Assembly (NCBI GenBank): GCA_030645915.1
Contig: JAUSNO010000021.1
Coordinates: 1-64,000, forward strand
Reading direction: 5' to 3'
Origin: Undibacterium sp.
GTDB lineage: Bacteria > Pseudomonadota > Gammaproteobacteria > Burkholderiales > Burkholderiaceae_D
DNA length: 64,000 nucleotides
Part shown: piece after piece, positions 43,661 to 53,492 of the stretch
Layout: every line of letters starts with the position of its first letter
Numbering within the stretch: the stretch's first letter is position 1
Notes under the pieces: generated by a model
What the model was told of the DNA's origin: nothing
Seen by the model: only the letters and a program-made list of their open reading frames with translations
Databases searched by the model: none
Program-made: the position numbers and the translations under genes

Positions 43661-44413
43661 ATGAAAGTCCTGGTACCAGTCAAACGTGTGGTCGACTATA
43701 ACGTCAAAGTCCGCGTCAAATCCGATGGCACTGGCGTTGATATCGCCAACGTCAAAATGTCGATGAACCCATTCGATGAGATTGCGATTGAAGAAGCCAT
43801 GCGCCTGAAAGAGGCCGGTGTGGTGACCGAAGTGATCGCAGTATCTTGCGGCGTTCTGCAATGCCAGGAAACCTTGCGCACTGCAATGGCTATTGGCGCT
43901 GATCGCGGCATTTTGGTAGAGACTGACGCAGAATTGCAGCCGCTGGCCGTCGCCAAGCTGCTCAAGGCACTGGCGGATAAAGAGCAACCGCAACTGATCA
44001 TTCTTGGTAAGCAGGCGATTGATGATGATTGTAACCAAACAGGCCAGATGTTGGCGGCCTTGCTGGGCTGGCCGCAAGCCACGTTTGCGTCCAAGGTGGT
44101 TGTAGCCGACGGCAAGGCAATCGTCACGCGTGAAGTCGATGGCGGTCTGGAAACACTGAGCCTGACTCTGCCAGCGATCATCACTACCGATCTGCGTTTG
44201 AATGAGCCACGTTATGTGACTTTGCCTAACATCATGAAGGCAAAGAAAAAACAGCTGGATAACGTCAAGCCAGCGGATCTGGGTGTGGATGTGACTTCTC
44301 GCGTCAAGACTCTGAAAGTGGTTGAGCCTGCTAAACGCTCCGCCGGTATCAAGGTGCCGGATGTGGCGACTTTGGTTGCCAAACTCAGGAACGAAGCTAA
44401 AGTTATTGCTTAA
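43661..44413 (+). CDS. etfB: Electron transfer flavoprotein beta subunit
   Basis: A 250-residue EtfB. With EtfA it accepts electrons from acyl-CoA and other dehydrogenases and passes them to ETF-quinone oxidoreductase. Typical pieces: [39 protein letters not shown] and the AMP-binding [30 protein letters not shown]. It heads the etfBA pair, followed by an acyl-CoA dehydrogenase. Confidence 0.98.
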   Translation: MKVLVPVKRVVDYNVKVRVKSDGTGVDIANVKMSMNPFDEIAIEEAMRLKEAGVVTEVIAVSCGVLQCQETLRTAMAIGADRGILVETDAELQPLAVAKLLKALADKEQPQLIILGKQAIDDDCNQTGQMLAALLGWPQATFASKVVVADGKAIVTREVDGGLETLSLTLPAIITTDLRLNEPRYVTLPNIMKAKKKQLDNVKPADLGVDVTSRVKTLKVVEPAKRSAGIKVPDVATLVAKLRNEAKVIA

Positions 44414-44498
44414 TGCTAATAGCGACGCGCGTAAAATTTTAAGAATAATCCCGGGACAATATTAAGTAATTTTGTTCCGTACTAAAGTGGAAAACATC

Positions 44499-45428
44499 AT
44501 GACTACACTCGTCATCGCTGAACACGACAATGCTAGCCTTAAGGGCAGCACCCTCAATACCATTACTGCTGCAGTTAAATGCGGTGGCGATGTGCATGTA
44601 TTGGTTGCAGGTCACAATGCAGCGGCAGCGGCACAAGCCGTATCCCAAATTGCGGGAGTCGCTAAAGTATTGCATGCAGATGCAGCACATTTTGCTGATG
44701 GACTGGCTGAAAATATCGCTGAGCAAGTGCTGGCAATTGCCTCTGCATATAGCCATATCCTGGCGCCGGCAACCGCATACGGTAAAAATATTTTGCCACG
44801 CGTCGCAGCAAAATTAGACGTGTCGCAAATTTCGGAAATCACCAAGGTGGATGCTCCGGATACGTTTGAGCGTCCAATTTATGCAGGTAACGCAATCGCG
44901 ACTGTTCAATCTACCGATGCCATCAAAGTCATTACCGTGCGTAGTACCGGTTTTGATGCTGCTGCGAGCGGTGGTTCTGCTGCGGTGGAAAGCATTACTG
45001 CTGTTGCTGATTCCGGCAAATCTGCATTTGTGTCGCGCGAAGTGGCAAAGTCGGATCGTCCAGAATTGACCGCAGCTAAGGTCATCGTTTCTGGTGGTCG
45101 TGGCATGGGCTCTGGCGAAGCATTTAAATTGCTCGAACCTTTGGCTGACAAGCTCGGTGCCGCCATGGGCGCATCCCGCGCAGCAGTTGACGCTGGCTAT
45201 GTACCAAATGACTGGCAAGTGGGACAGACTGGCAAGATCGTCGCGCCGCAGTTATATATTGCGGTTGGTATCTCAGGTGCGATTCAGCATCTGGCTGGTA
45301 TGAAAGATTCAAAAACGATCGTGGCCATCAACAAAGACCCTGAAGCGCCAATTTTCTCTGTTGCTGATTACGGTATCGTTGGCGATCTGTTCGAGATCGT
45401 GCCGCAACTGATCGCAGAGCTAGGTTAA
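44499..45428 (+). CDS. etfA: Electron transfer flavoprotein alpha subunit
   Basis: A 309-residue EtfA. The C-terminal FAD domain shows [102 protein letters not shown], the family signature. It follows etfB by 85 bases. The start at MTTLVIAE gives the expected N-terminus; an earlier in-frame codon lacks family similarity. Confidence 0.98.
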   Translation: MTTLVIAEHDNASLKGSTLNTITAAVKCGGDVHVLVAGHNAAAAAQAVSQIAGVAKVLHADAAHFADGLAENIAEQVLAIASAYSHILAPATAYGKNILPRVAAKLDVSQISEITKVDAPDTFERPIYAGNAIATVQSTDAIKVITVRSTGFDAAASGGSAAVESITAVADSGKSAFVSREVAKSDRPELTAAKVIVSGGRGMGSGEAFKLLEPLADKLGAAMGASRAAVDAGYVPNDWQVGQTGKIVAPQLYIAVGISGAIQHLAGMKDSKTIVAINKDPEAPIFSVADYGIVGDLFEIVPQLIAELG

Positions 45429-45476
45429 TGCAAAAGCCGGCGCCACCGTCGGCTTTACAACACTTAAGTACTAATT

Positions 45477-45555
45477 TGGACAGGATAGACAGGTTTGTCG
45501 TGTAACTGACAGAAGATTTTCTGTGGTTCTGGGATGATCCTGTTGATCCTGTCCA
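45477..45555. repeat. Nested inverted repeats between etfA and acd
   Basis: Outer arms TGGACAGGATAGACAGG and CCTGTTGATCCTGTCCA match in 15 of 17 positions (inverted), with an inner perfect stem ACAGAA/TTCTGT around GATT. The TGGACAGGAT end is a widespread short-repeat motif in Burkholderiales by my recollection. It lies within a probable operon, directly before the ribosome site of the dehydrogenase gene. Confidence 0.6.
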
Positions 45556-45573
45556 TATTTTTTGGAGTTAAAA

Positions 45574-47364
45574 ATGAGTTATGTTGCCCCGTTAAAAGAC
45601 ATGCTGTTTGTGATGAACGAATTGGCTGGCCTGGCTGCAGTGAATGCCTTGCCGAATTGTGAAGATGCCACGCCAGAGACGGTAGAAGCGGTGCTGGAAG
45701 AAAACGCCAAATTTGCCGGTGAGGTCGTTGCGCCGTTGAACTGGGCTGGCGATCAGGCGCCTAGCTATTGGAAAGACGGCCAGGTTTTCACCACCAAAGG
45801 CTTTAAAGAAGCCTTCAAGCTGTTTGGTGAGGCGGGATGGCAAGGTGTGCAGCATCCTGCAGAATTTGGCGGCCAAGGCTTGCCTAAGCTGGTAGCGACG
45901 CCGTGCATAGAAATGTTGAATTCGGCGAGTATCTCTTTTGCCTTGTGCCCACTGTTAACGGATGGCGCCATCGAAGCTTTGCTGACTGCCGGTAGTGATG
46001 AGCAAAAAGCGATTTATCTGGAGAATTTGATCTCCGGTAAGTGGACTGGCAGCATGAATCTGACCGAGCCACAGGCTGGCTCTGATCTGGCTGCGGTGCG
46101 TACCCGCGCTGTGCCGCAGGGCGATGGCACTTACAAAGTTTTCGGCACCAAGATCTTCATCACTTATGGTGAACACGATATGGCTGAAAATATCATCCAT
46201 CTGGTGTTGGCGCGCACTCCCGATGCCCCAGAAGGTGTCAAAGGTATTTCTCTATTCATCGTGCCGAAATTTTTGGTCAATGCTGACGGATCGCTGGGCG
46301 AGCGCAATGATGCTCATTGTGTTTCGATCGAGCATAAATTAGGGATCAAGGCCAGTCCGACAGCCGTCCTGCAATTTGGCGATAACGGCGGTGCGGTCGG
46401 TACCTTGGTCGGACTTGAGAATCGCGGCCTGGAATATATGTTCATCATGATGAACGCGGCGCGCTTCGGTGTTGGCATGCAAGGCATAGGCGTGGCGGAA
46501 CGCGCTTATCAAAAAGCGGTTGGCTACGCCAGAGATCGCGTGCAGTCGCGTGATCTGGCCGGTTCTGCCGGTCCTGTGACGATTATTCATCACCCTGATG
46601 TGCGTCGCATGCTGATGTCTATGCGCGGGCAGATTGAAGGCGCGCGTGCTTTGGCTTACGTCGCTGCCGCTTTGAGCGATGCTGCGCATCATCATTCTGA
46701 CGAGGCGACCCGCAAATCGAATCATGCGACTTACGAATATCTTGTGCCTATCGTTAAGGGCTGGTCGACCGAGATGTCCTTGGATGTCACTTCAACTGGC
46801 GTGCAAGTGCATGGCGGTATGGGCTTTATCGAAGAGACCGGCGCCGCGCAACATTATCGCGATGCCAAAATTCTGACGATTTACGAAGGCACGACAGCGA
46901 TTCAGGCGAATGATCTGGTCGGTCGAAAGACTGCGCGTGATGGCGGCGCCGTCGCCAAATCCTTGATAGTGCTTGTGCGTGCGACTGAAGCTGCATTGGC
47001 TGACAGTCAATCCAGTGATCTGCAGGCGATCGGACGTCAGTTGGCCTTGGGTTCTGCGGCGCTGGAAGACGTGGTTAACTATGTTGTGGTTAATTTCAAG
47101 AGCGATATTAAAGGCGTTTTTGCCGGTAGCGTGCCATATCTGAAACTCGCAGGTATTGTCTTGGGCGGCTGGCAAATGGCGCGTGCCGCCTTGATTGCAG
47201 AGCAGAAGCTGCAGGCTGGCGAGGGCGATGCCGGTTTTTACAAGGCAAAAATTGCGACAGCAAGATTCTTTGCAGATCACATCCTGTCAGCGGCGCAAGG
47301 CTTGCGTTCTTCCATCGTGGATGGCAGCGCTGGTGTACTCGCCATGAGCGAAGATCAATTCTGA
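45574..47364 (+). CDS. Acyl-CoA dehydrogenase (FadE/DmdC-like, ~600 residues)
   Basis: A 596-residue acyl-CoA dehydrogenase of the long type: an N-terminal extra segment, the usual alpha-helical and beta-barrel domains (WTGSMNLTEPQAGSDLAAVRTRA for FAD and substrate binding) and an extra C-terminal domain. IYEGTTAIQANDL near 435 holds the usual catalytic-glutamate region. The group includes 3-methylmercaptopropionyl-CoA and other acyl-CoA dehydrogenases, so the substrate is not set. It follows etfBA after 145 bases, and electrons would pass to EtfBA. GGAG before the ATG. Confidence 0.94.
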   Translation: MSYVAPLKDMLFVMNELAGLAAVNALPNCEDATPETVEAVLEENAKFAGEVVAPLNWAGDQAPSYWKDGQVFTTKGFKEAFKLFGEAGWQGVQHPAEFGGQGLPKLVATPCIEMLNSASISFALCPLLTDGAIEALLTAGSDEQKAIYLENLISGKWTGSMNLTEPQAGSDLAAVRTRAVPQGDGTYKVFGTKIFITYGEHDMAENIIHLVLARTPDAPEGVKGISLFIVPKFLVNADGSLGERNDAHCVSIEHKLGIKASPTAVLQFGDNGGAVGTLVGLENRGLEYMFIMMNAARFGVGMQGIGVAERAYQKAVGYARDRVQSRDLAGSAGPVTIIHHPDVRRMLMSMRGQIEGARALAYVAAALSDAAHHHSDEATRKSNHATYEYLVPIVKGWSTEMSLDVTSTGVQVHGGMGFIEETGAAQHYRDAKILTIYEGTTAIQANDLVGRKTARDGGAVAKSLIVLVRATEAALADSQSSDLQAIGRQLALGSAALEDVVNYVVVNFKSDIKGVFAGSVPYLKLAGIVLGGWQMARAALIAEQKLQAGEGDAGFYKAKIATARFFADHILSAAQGLRSSIVDGSAGVLAMSEDQF

Positions 47365-47381
47365 TCATTGCAGCTTTAAAC

Positions 47382-47413
47382 AAAAACGGCACAAGATTTC
47401 TTGTGCCGTTTTT
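47382..47413. terminator. Bidirectional terminator after the dehydrogenase
   Basis: AAAAACGGCACAAG and CTTGTGCCGTTTTT form a perfect 14-bp stem with a four-base loop, with A- and T-runs on the outer ends. It also serves the convergent TM2 gene. Confidence 0.92.
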
Positions 47414-47432
47414 GTTTGTGTTTTAAGCCGGG

Positions 47433-47849
47433 TTAGCCATCAACCCCGCCCGTATAAAGCAAGGCAAATCCTCGTGCTAAAACGAAGATTAAAGCAAACG
47501 CGCCAACTGCAGTCGTCAATACAAGAATGAGTGCCAGTGTCCACGTCGATTCACTCTTTTGAGTCGACTCTGGATTGTACTGTGCATCCCACTTTTCATC
47601 TGATTTCAGTCCTAGTATCAAGGCAGTAAATAGGCTGACAAGAAGGGAGAGAGCCCACGGACTCATGGTGAGCAGGAATGGCAGGTTGAACATTAAATTC
47701 GCCATTAATAACGATATTGGCAGGCTGGTGAAATGCAGCCAGGCCCATTGATCCGATTTGCCGAAGAGATAAAAGCGATGCGCGCCTATGCTGCCAAGTA
47801 CAGCGGCTAATAAAGTAGCAAGGGTTTTGTTTTTATGTTTTGTTGTCAT
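47433..47849 (-). CDS. TM2-domain membrane protein
   Basis: A 138-residue protein opening KNKTLATLLAAVLGSIGAHRFYLFGKSDQWAWLHF, the TM2 motif with the conserved GxxGxHRFYLG turn. Three or four hydrophobic helices follow. TM2 proteins are small membrane proteins of unknown role. It stands alone and convergent with the acyl-CoA dehydrogenase gene. Confidence 0.88.
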   Translation of the reverse strand: MTTKHKNKTLATLLAAVLGSIGAHRFYLFGKSDQWAWLHFTSLPISLLMANLMFNLPFLLTMSPWALSLLVSLFTALILGLKSDEKWDAQYNPESTQKSESTWTLALILVLTTAVGAFALIFVLARGFALLYTGGVDG

Positions 47850-48203
47850 CGTGATGTTTTAAAATGGCGAAAAAATTGATTTTGCGTCTGTGCTCAGGCA
47901 TTTCGACGCGTTAAGTGAGTGATGCAAACTCTGATTTTATAGGATTTGCACTAGCAGTAATTAGTTAATGGATAAATGCGAGAAAAGTATCTTCGTCCTG
48001 AGCATCCTTGTATCGATTCGTTGAGTGTCCCGACTGAACTATTGGCTTATGTTATTTTGACGGTACTCATTTATCCGTATGTTGGATTTTGTCTCGAATA
48101 ACCTACTTTAATCTCCTTTGATATGGATAGTTCTTGCGTAGTTTGCCAAGGGCAGGCTATAATTTACGGCTTTTTCCGTCTTTAGACATTTTTTGGAAAT
48201 ATT
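47850..48203. other. Intergenic gap before rpsP
   Basis: A 354-base gap carrying the rpsP promoter near its right end (listed separately). The rest is AT-rich and shows no gene, repeat or RNA that I can support. Confidence 0.5.
48134..48163 (+). promoter_or_regulatory. Probable sigma-70 promoter of the rpsP operon
   Basis: TTGCGT (-35) is followed after 18 bases by TATAAT (-10). A G-rich stretch at +1 and a short leader of about 35 bases lead to rpsP. Confidence 0.65.
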
Positions 48204-48455
48204 ATGGTCGTTATTCGTTTAGCTCGTGGTGGTGCAAAAAAGCGCCCTTTTTACAATATCGTTGCAACAGATTCACGCAATCGTCGTGATGGTCGTTTCA
48301 TCGAGCGTATCGGTTTCTACAATCCGGTAGCAACTGGCAATGCTGAGACTATGCGTGTCGCAGCTGATCGCCTGGCTTACTGGCAAGGCGTTGGCGCACA
48401 ATTGTCGCCAGCAGTTGCTCGTCTGGTTGCTCAGACTGCAAAAGCAGCAGTTTAA
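48204..48455 (+). CDS. rpsP: 30S ribosomal protein S16
   Basis: An 83-residue S16 protein of the small ribosomal subunit. It begins [41 protein letters not shown], the standard conserved block. It heads the classical rpsP-rimM-trmD-rplS operon. A good sigma-70 promoter is upstream. Confidence 0.99.
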   Translation: MVVIRLARGGAKKRPFYNIVATDSRNRRDGRFIERIGFYNPVATGNAETMRVAADRLAYWQGVGAQLSPAVARLVAQTAKAAV

Positions 48456-48459
48456 TAGC

Positions 48460-49032
48460 TTGTCTGCTAATTTAGCTGCAGGTTTGGCTAATACACTTGC
48501 TCCTGATGATTTGGTCCTTGTGGGCTATGTCTCAGGAGCATTTGGTCTTCAAGGATGGGTAAAGGTTCGCCCTTATTCATCTACTGCAGATGCAGTGTTG
48601 TCTGCCAAGACCTGGTGGCTGGAAAGCCCGCAGCAGCCAGAATTGCGCGATGTTGATCGTCTCGAATGTAAAATTCACGGCGAAGATGTTGTTGCAAGAT
48701 TGGTCGGTGTAGCTGATCGCAATGCTGCTGAAGCACTTAAAGGTACGACGGTAAAGATTTCGCGCAAGCTTTTCCCCGTATTGCCGGATGGTGAATTCTA
48801 TTGGCTGGATTTGATCGGTTTGTCAGTCGAAAATTTGCAGGGCGAAAGCCTGGGGCAGGTACGTGATCTGATGGACAACGGTGCACATCCGATTTTGCGC
48901 GTGGCAGCTGCCGATGTTCCCGAAAGTGAACTGGTAAAATGTGAGCGATTGATTCCCTTTGTTGATAATTTTGTCAAGGAAGTGGATCAGAAAGCACGCA
49001 AAATTACGGTTGACTGGGGGCTGGATTATTAG
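48460..49032 (+). CDS. rimM: 16S rRNA processing protein RimM, TTG start
   Basis: A 190-residue RimM, a 30S-subunit maturation factor that binds S19. It has the N-terminal RimM beta-barrel (DLVLVGYVSGAFGLQGWVKVRPYSS) and the PRC-like C-terminal domain (GEFYWLDLIGLSVENLQGESLGQV). No ATG or GTG fits after rpsP; a TTG at 48460, four bases after the rpsP stop, gives the family N-terminus. Translation is probably coupled to rpsP. Confidence 0.95.
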   Translation: MSANLAAGLANTLAPDDLVLVGYVSGAFGLQGWVKVRPYSSTADAVLSAKTWWLESPQQPELRDVDRLECKIHGEDVVARLVGVADRNAAEALKGTTVKISRKLFPVLPDGEFYWLDLIGLSVENLQGESLGQVRDLMDNGAHPILRVAAADVPESELVKCERLIPFVDNFVKEVDQKARKITVDWGLDY

Positions 49033-49073
49033 CAGTTGTGGTTCATGGAGTGCGTTTATGAGATCAGAAAGCT

Positions 49074-49820
49074 ATGCAGTTTGATGTCATAACGCTGTTC
49101 CCCGAAATGTTCACTGCGCTGACTCAGTCAGGTATTACGCGACGGGCATTTGAGCAAAAAAAATGCGAATTGGCTTTGTGGAATCCGCGTGATTTTACTA
49201 GCGATAAACATCGCACCGTGGATGACAGGCCGTATGGCGGTGGTCCTGGTATGGTGATGCTGGCGAAACCCTTGCAAGCGGCAATTTTTGCGGCCAAGGA
49301 GCGTCAGGCGCAATTGACTGCAGCCCCACCGCATGTGATTTATCTTTCGCCGCAAGGGAAACCTCTGACACACCAGCGTGTGATGGATTTTTCTCAGCAA
49401 TCCGGTTTGGTTTTGTTATGCGGACGTTACGAAGCGGTAGACCAGCGTTTGCTTGATCAATACGTCGATGAAGAAATCAGCCTCGGCGATTTTGTATTGT
49501 CTGGTGGCGAGTTGCCTGCAATGGCATTGATGGACGCAGTGATACGACAGTTGCCTGGCGTCTTGCATGATGATGCCTCCGCAGTTGAAGATAGCTTTGT
49601 CAATGGCTTGCTTGATTGTCCGCATTACACCCGCCCTGAAGTGTTTGATGAGCAGGCGGTGCCAGCCGTGCTGTTAGGCGGGAACCATGCTGAAATTGAA
49701 AAATGGCGCCGTCAGAAATCACTGCAAGCCAGCTTTCTAAAGCGTCCGGATTTAATTGTTCAGGCGCGTGCAGCAGGTTTGCTCAGCAAGGCTGATGAGA
49801 AATTTTTAGGTAGTTTGTAA
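49074..49820 (+). CDS. trmD: tRNA (guanine37-N1)-methyltransferase
   Basis: A 248-residue SPOUT enzyme that methylates G37 of tRNAs reading CUN, CCN and CGG. It begins [27 protein letters not shown]. The knot region shows [14 protein letters not shown] and [19 protein letters not shown]. The gene follows rimM by 41 bases, the normal operon order. Confidence 0.99.
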   Translation: MQFDVITLFPEMFTALTQSGITRRAFEQKKCELALWNPRDFTSDKHRTVDDRPYGGGPGMVMLAKPLQAAIFAAKERQAQLTAAPPHVIYLSPQGKPLTHQRVMDFSQQSGLVLLCGRYEAVDQRLLDQYVDEEISLGDFVLSGGELPAMALMDAVIRQLPGVLHDDASAVEDSFVNGLLDCPHYTRPEVFDEQAVPAVLLGGNHAEIEKWRRQKSLQASFLKRPDLIVQARAAGLLSKADEKFLGSL

Positions 49821-49962
49821 AACAGTTTGTAGTGCCGCCAGATCGCATGATCTGGCATTAAAGAGTGAACTTCGGTGTCAACCTGAGTTCGCATGTTAAA
49901 CCCCATCCTCTACTGAGCATCGTTTCATTGGCGTCAGCAAGATGGTAATTGGAGTAATAAAA

Positions 49963-50346
49963 ATGGATTTAATCCAAACTTTAGAGGCAGAAGAAATTGC
50001 TCGCCTCGGTAAGAAGATTCCTGATTTCGCACCTGGCGACACAGTCATCGTTAACGTTAACGTAGTTGAAGGCACACGCAAGCGTGCTCAGGCTTACGAA
50101 GGCGTTGTGATTTCTCGTCGTAACCGTGGTTTGAATTCAAACTTCATCGTTCGTAAGATTTCATCTGGTGAAGGCGTTGAGCGTACATTCCAATTGTATT
50201 CTCCGCTGATCGCTTCGATCGAAGTTAAGCGTCGTGGTGATGTACGTCGTGCCAAGTTGTACTACTTGCGTGAACGTTCAGGTAAATCTGCTCGTATTAA
50301 AGAGAAATTGCCAACCCGCAAGACAGCAGCTCCAAAAGCAGCGTAA
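49963..50346 (+). CDS. rplS: 50S ribosomal protein L19
   Basis: A 127-residue L19, at the interface of the two ribosomal subunits. The pattern [62 protein letters not shown] is diagnostic. The start follows GGAG; a longer upstream frame has no support. A terminator follows 20 bases later. Confidence 0.99.
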   Translation: MDLIQTLEAEEIARLGKKIPDFAPGDTVIVNVNVVEGTRKRAQAYEGVVISRRNRGLNSNFIVRKISSGEGVERTFQLYSPLIASIEVKRRGDVRRAKLYYLRERSGKSARIKEKLPTRKTAAPKAA

Positions 50347-50368
50347 TATTTGCTTTAGCGGTATGTTG

Positions 50369-50399
50369 AAAAAAGGGATGCCACTGGCGTCCCTTTTTT
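50369..50399 (+). terminator. Terminator of the rpsP operon
   Basis: AAAAAAGGGA and TCCCTTTTTT form a 10-bp stem that is extended by TGCC/GGCG, ending in a T-run. Confidence 0.9.
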
Positions 50400-50454
50400 A
50401 TTTCAATGTAGAAATTTAGTAGCAGAAATTTTAGTGGTGAAACAAGAGAATATT

Positions 50455-51123
50455 GTGGTGAAGTTGATTTTCAATCCGGAAGATATGCCGATACATTCGA
50501 TCGCGAGTGAAGGCGCTTTGCCGCCGTCGCGCCTTTCGGGTGAATGGTTGCGGCAGCGTTTTAGTCAGCCACCGATCTGGACGCCGGAGACGACTGATGA
50601 GCATTTGCTGGCGGCAGTGCCGGCGTTCAAGTCTGCCTCCGTATTGATACCCCTGGTGCAACGCGAGAATGGATTGGGTCTGCTACTCACGCACAGGTCG
50701 GTACATTTAAATAACCATGCCGGGCAAATTAGTTTCCCTGGCGGCCGCTTCGAATCTGGCGATGCTTCAAGAATAGAAACTGCGCTACGTGAGGCACAGG
50801 AAGAAATCGGTCTTGATCGGCAGCATGTCGATGTGATTGGTGCGCTACCACAGTACCGTACCTCTACCGGTTACGACGTGACGCCGGTTGTCGCCTTGCT
50901 TCATCCACCGCTTGTGCTTACGCCAGATCCGGTTGAAGTGGCGTCTATTTTTGAAGTTCCCTTGAGTTTCTTGATGGATCCAAAAAACCATCAGCGTCGT
51001 TCGGTAACATTGCCGAACGGTGCAGGCATACGTACTTTTTACGCGATGCCATATCACCAGCACTTCATCTGGGGCGCCACCGCCGGAATGCTGCGTAATT
51101 TATTCCATTTGCTGCGCGCTTGA
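50455..51123 (+). CDS. NUDIX hydrolase, CoA pyrophosphatase type
   Basis: A 222-residue NUDIX enzyme of the NudL/CoAse type that splits CoA and its derivatives to phosphopantetheine and 3',5'-ADP. The box reads GGRFESGDASRIETALREAQEEIGL, and the NuCoA-type LLLTHRSVHLNNHAGQISFPGG precedes it. The start is unclear: several GTG codons run in frame; GTG at 50455 follows CAAGAGAATATT best. The same gene often follows the ribosomal operon in Burkholderiales. Confidence 0.93.
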   Translation: MVKLIFNPEDMPIHSIASEGALPPSRLSGEWLRQRFSQPPIWTPETTDEHLLAAVPAFKSASVLIPLVQRENGLGLLLTHRSVHLNNHAGQISFPGGRFESGDASRIETALREAQEEIGLDRQHVDVIGALPQYRTSTGYDVTPVVALLHPPLVLTPDPVEVASIFEVPLSFLMDPKNHQRRSVTLPNGAGIRTFYAMPYHQHFIWGATAGMLRNLFHLLRA

Positions 51124-51257
51124 GGATCTGACTGCTTCGATTAGCGAGTGATATGGCGCGCAGCTCTGAACATGCTTCAAAATCTGGCTAAATCAGTTTA
51201 CACTTGCCGCATTCACAAATTCATTCCAAAACGGAAACGATTGAAGATCCCCCAGCC

Positions 51258-52208
51258 ATGACATTTCTTTCCATACTTTTCGCTTTACTCATCGAACAAT
51301 TGAAACCATTGCGGGTGGACAATCCTATATACCTGCAGGTACAAAATCTTGCGGCCAAGGTTGAGGGTTGGTGCAACGCAGGCAAAGCCAAACATGGCCG
51401 TACCGGATGGTGGATCGTCGTCGGTTCATTGACGGTACCTACGGCATTGATTTATTGGCTGTGCCTGTATATCAATCCTTTTGCCGCATTGGTATGGAAT
51501 GTGATCATTGTTTATCTCACCCTTGGATTTCGTCGCTATAGTCATTATTTCACGTCGATACAGCTGGCTTTGAGCTCCGGTGATGAGGCTGCCGCCAGGA
51601 AGTATCTGGCGGAATGGATTAATCGCGACACCACCGATTTAGATGCTTCAGAAATCTCTCGCCTCGCTGTAGAACGGTCGCTCATCGCCTCGCATCGCAA
51701 TGTATTCGGTGTGTTTTTTTGGTTCCTGATGCCAGTTGGCCCTGCCTGTGCCGTCATGTACCGTTTGGCGGAATTTCTCTCCAGGCAATGGAATGAACCT
51801 GAGAACATGAAAAATGAAGAGTTTGGTCAATATGCGACCAAATTCTTTTACTGGATAGACTGGATTCCAGCGCGCCTGACCGCGGTCGCTTTTGCCGTAG
51901 TGGGTAATTTTGAAGACGCGATTTACTCTTGGCGCAATTATGCAGATCGCTGGCCGGACGAATTGGTTGGTATTATTTTATCCTCGGGCGGCGGCGCCAT
52001 CGGCGTGCGCCTCGGCGAGCCGGAAACCAAAGCCATTATCTTGAATGCGGATGCCAGTGCAGTTGATATTGATAGCCTGGAACTGGAGAGCCAGCCTGGT
52101 GTAGAAGCGTCGCCAAGGTCCTTGCAAAGTGCAGTTGGCCTGGTCTGGCGTGCCTTGTTATTGTGGATGCTATTGTTATTGTTGCTGTCATTTTCCATGT
52201 GGCTGTAG
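51258..52208 (+). CDS. CobD/CbiB-like membrane protein
   Basis: A 316-residue membrane protein of the CobD/CbiB-related family. Cobalamin-type CbiB adds aminopropanol in vitamin B12 synthesis; many relatives, including the AmpE-type, have no known role. Hydrophobic helices lie near residues 3-18, 55-90, 160-180 and 295-312. No other B12 gene is adjacent, so the biosynthetic role is not supported. The ATG is preceded by CCCAGCC, a weak site. Confidence 0.8.
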   Translation: MTFLSILFALLIEQLKPLRVDNPIYLQVQNLAAKVEGWCNAGKAKHGRTGWWIVVGSLTVPTALIYWLCLYINPFAALVWNVIIVYLTLGFRRYSHYFTSIQLALSSGDEAAARKYLAEWINRDTTDLDASEISRLAVERSLIASHRNVFGVFFWFLMPVGPACAVMYRLAEFLSRQWNEPENMKNEEFGQYATKFFYWIDWIPARLTAVAFAVVGNFEDAIYSWRNYADRWPDELVGIILSSGGGAIGVRLGEPETKAIILNADASAVDIDSLELESQPGVEASPRSLQSAVGLVWRALLLWMLLLLLLSFSMWL

Positions 52209-52233
52209 TTGTCTCTTGACTCCGGATACATTG

Positions 52234-52767
52234 ATGCCGCAGATAGAAATCTATCCGCCGGTCGTTGCTGACGCCGCAGCTTTGCTTGATTTCGAGCTGG
52301 CAAACCGCGCTTACTTTGAGCGCAGAATCAACGCAAGGCCAGCGAGATTTTATAGCCATGAGGCGGTAAGGTATTCGATTGAAGAGGCAATCCAGCATCG
52401 ATTGCTCGGGACTGCCTATCAATATCTGATCAAGTCGTCTGGAAAAATTCTTGGCCGGGTCAATCTGAGCGGCGTGGAAAAATCGTATTACAACAAGGCG
52501 ACGCTGGGCTACCGGATAGGCGAAGCGCACGGCGGCAGCGGCGTTGCGACGCGTGCCGTGAATCTGGTGTTAACCGAAGCGTTTGAAAAACTGGGCTTGT
52601 GGCGCATAGAAGCCCTGGTGCGCGACGACAATATCGGCTCGGTGCGTGTGCTGGAGAAAAATGGGTTTGCTCTTTTTGGCCGTGCCAGGCAAAGCATGTA
52701 TTTCAATCAGGCCTGGCACGACCTTCTGCATTTTGAATGCCGCTCACCCAAGGGCCCCAGCGTCTGA
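52234..52767 (+). CDS. RimJ/RimL-type GNAT N-acetyltransferase
   Basis: A 177-residue GNAT. N-terminus MPQIEIYPPVVADAAALLDFELANRAYFERRI, acetyl-CoA region TLGYRIGEAHGGSGVATRAVNLVLTEAFEKLGLWRIEALVRDDNIGSVRVLEKNGFALFG, the RimJ-type loop GGSGVA. It starts 25 bases after the CobD-like gene, in the same direction. Substrate unknown. Confidence 0.9.
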   Translation: MPQIEIYPPVVADAAALLDFELANRAYFERRINARPARFYSHEAVRYSIEEAIQHRLLGTAYQYLIKSSGKILGRVNLSGVEKSYYNKATLGYRIGEAHGGSGVATRAVNLVLTEAFEKLGLWRIEALVRDDNIGSVRVLEKNGFALFGRARQSMYFNQAWHDLLHFECRSPKGPSV

Positions 52768-52788
52768 ACTGCCGATTTGGTGCTGCCG

Positions 52789-53490
52789 TTACCAAGGTAA
52801 TTTTTCACCGGTGTACGAGTAAAATTGCCCGCTGTCATCTGCCGTCAAACCATCCAATACCTTCAGCATATCTCTGGCGGCATCATGCGCCGGCCGGCCT
52901 ATCTCTGCGCCACGGAATGGCTGTGACAAAGACGAATTCACTGTGCCCGGGTGCAGCGCGATCAAAGCGGTGTTGGGCTGGGTTCGCCGGATCTCGATGG
53001 CGGCCGTCTTGAGCAGCATATTGAGCGCAGCCTTGGAGGAGCGATAGCTGTACCAGCCGCCCAGGCGATTGTCTTCTATGCTGCCAACCTTGGCCGAGAG
53101 CACTGCCATCACGGCTTTGTCTTTGGCCAGCAGTTTGGAAAAATGCCGCAGCACCATCGCAGGGCCAAAAGTGTTGATCTGGAAGGTTGCCAGCATTTGC
53201 TCGTAGTGCAGATCACCGAGTTTTTTTTCCGGCATGAATTCGGCCGCGTGCAAGACGCCGGTCGCATTGATGATAAGGTGAAACGGCGCTTGTCCGGCGA
53301 GTGCGGATGCGGCATCGGCGATGCTCGCTTCGCTGGTGAAATCAATCGCCGGTTGCGATTGGCGGTGCAAACCGATGACCAAGGCGCAACGCGGATCGGC
53401 ATTGAGCAGGTCGACAAAGGCCGTACCGATCGCCCCGGAAGCGCCTATCACCAACGCCTTGTATTGTTCTGGAAGTGAATGCATGTGCAT
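52789..53490 (-). CDS. Short-chain dehydrogenase/reductase
   Basis: A 233-residue SDR. The cofactor motif is GASGAIG (16-22), the catalytic pair is in SYRSSKAALN (Tyr and Lys), and ATG replaces the usual NAG in IINATGVLH. It is a single-domain Rossmann reductase of unknown substrate. The start at MHMHSLPE is chosen because it lies just after the end of the next gene and a ribosome-like GGATGGG is upstream. It ends a minus-strand run with the Trp-rich gene and the photolyase. Confidence 0.9.
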   Translation of the reverse strand: MHMHSLPEQYKALVIGASGAIGTAFVDLLNADPRCALVIGLHRQSQPAIDFTSEASIADAASALAGQAPFHLIINATGVLHAAEFMPEKKLGDLHYEQMLATFQINTFGPAMVLRHFSKLLAKDKAVMAVLSAKVGSIEDNRLGGWYSYRSSKAALNMLLKTAAIEIRRTQPNTALIALHPGTVNSSLSQPFRGAEIGRPAHDAARDMLKVLDGLTADDSGQFYSYTGEKLPW

Positions 53491-53492
53491 GG

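Noticed and set aside
45433-45456. Terminator after etfA (AAAGCCG/CGGCTTT)
   Set aside because: The stem is only 7 bp and no T-run follows, so it is too weak to call.
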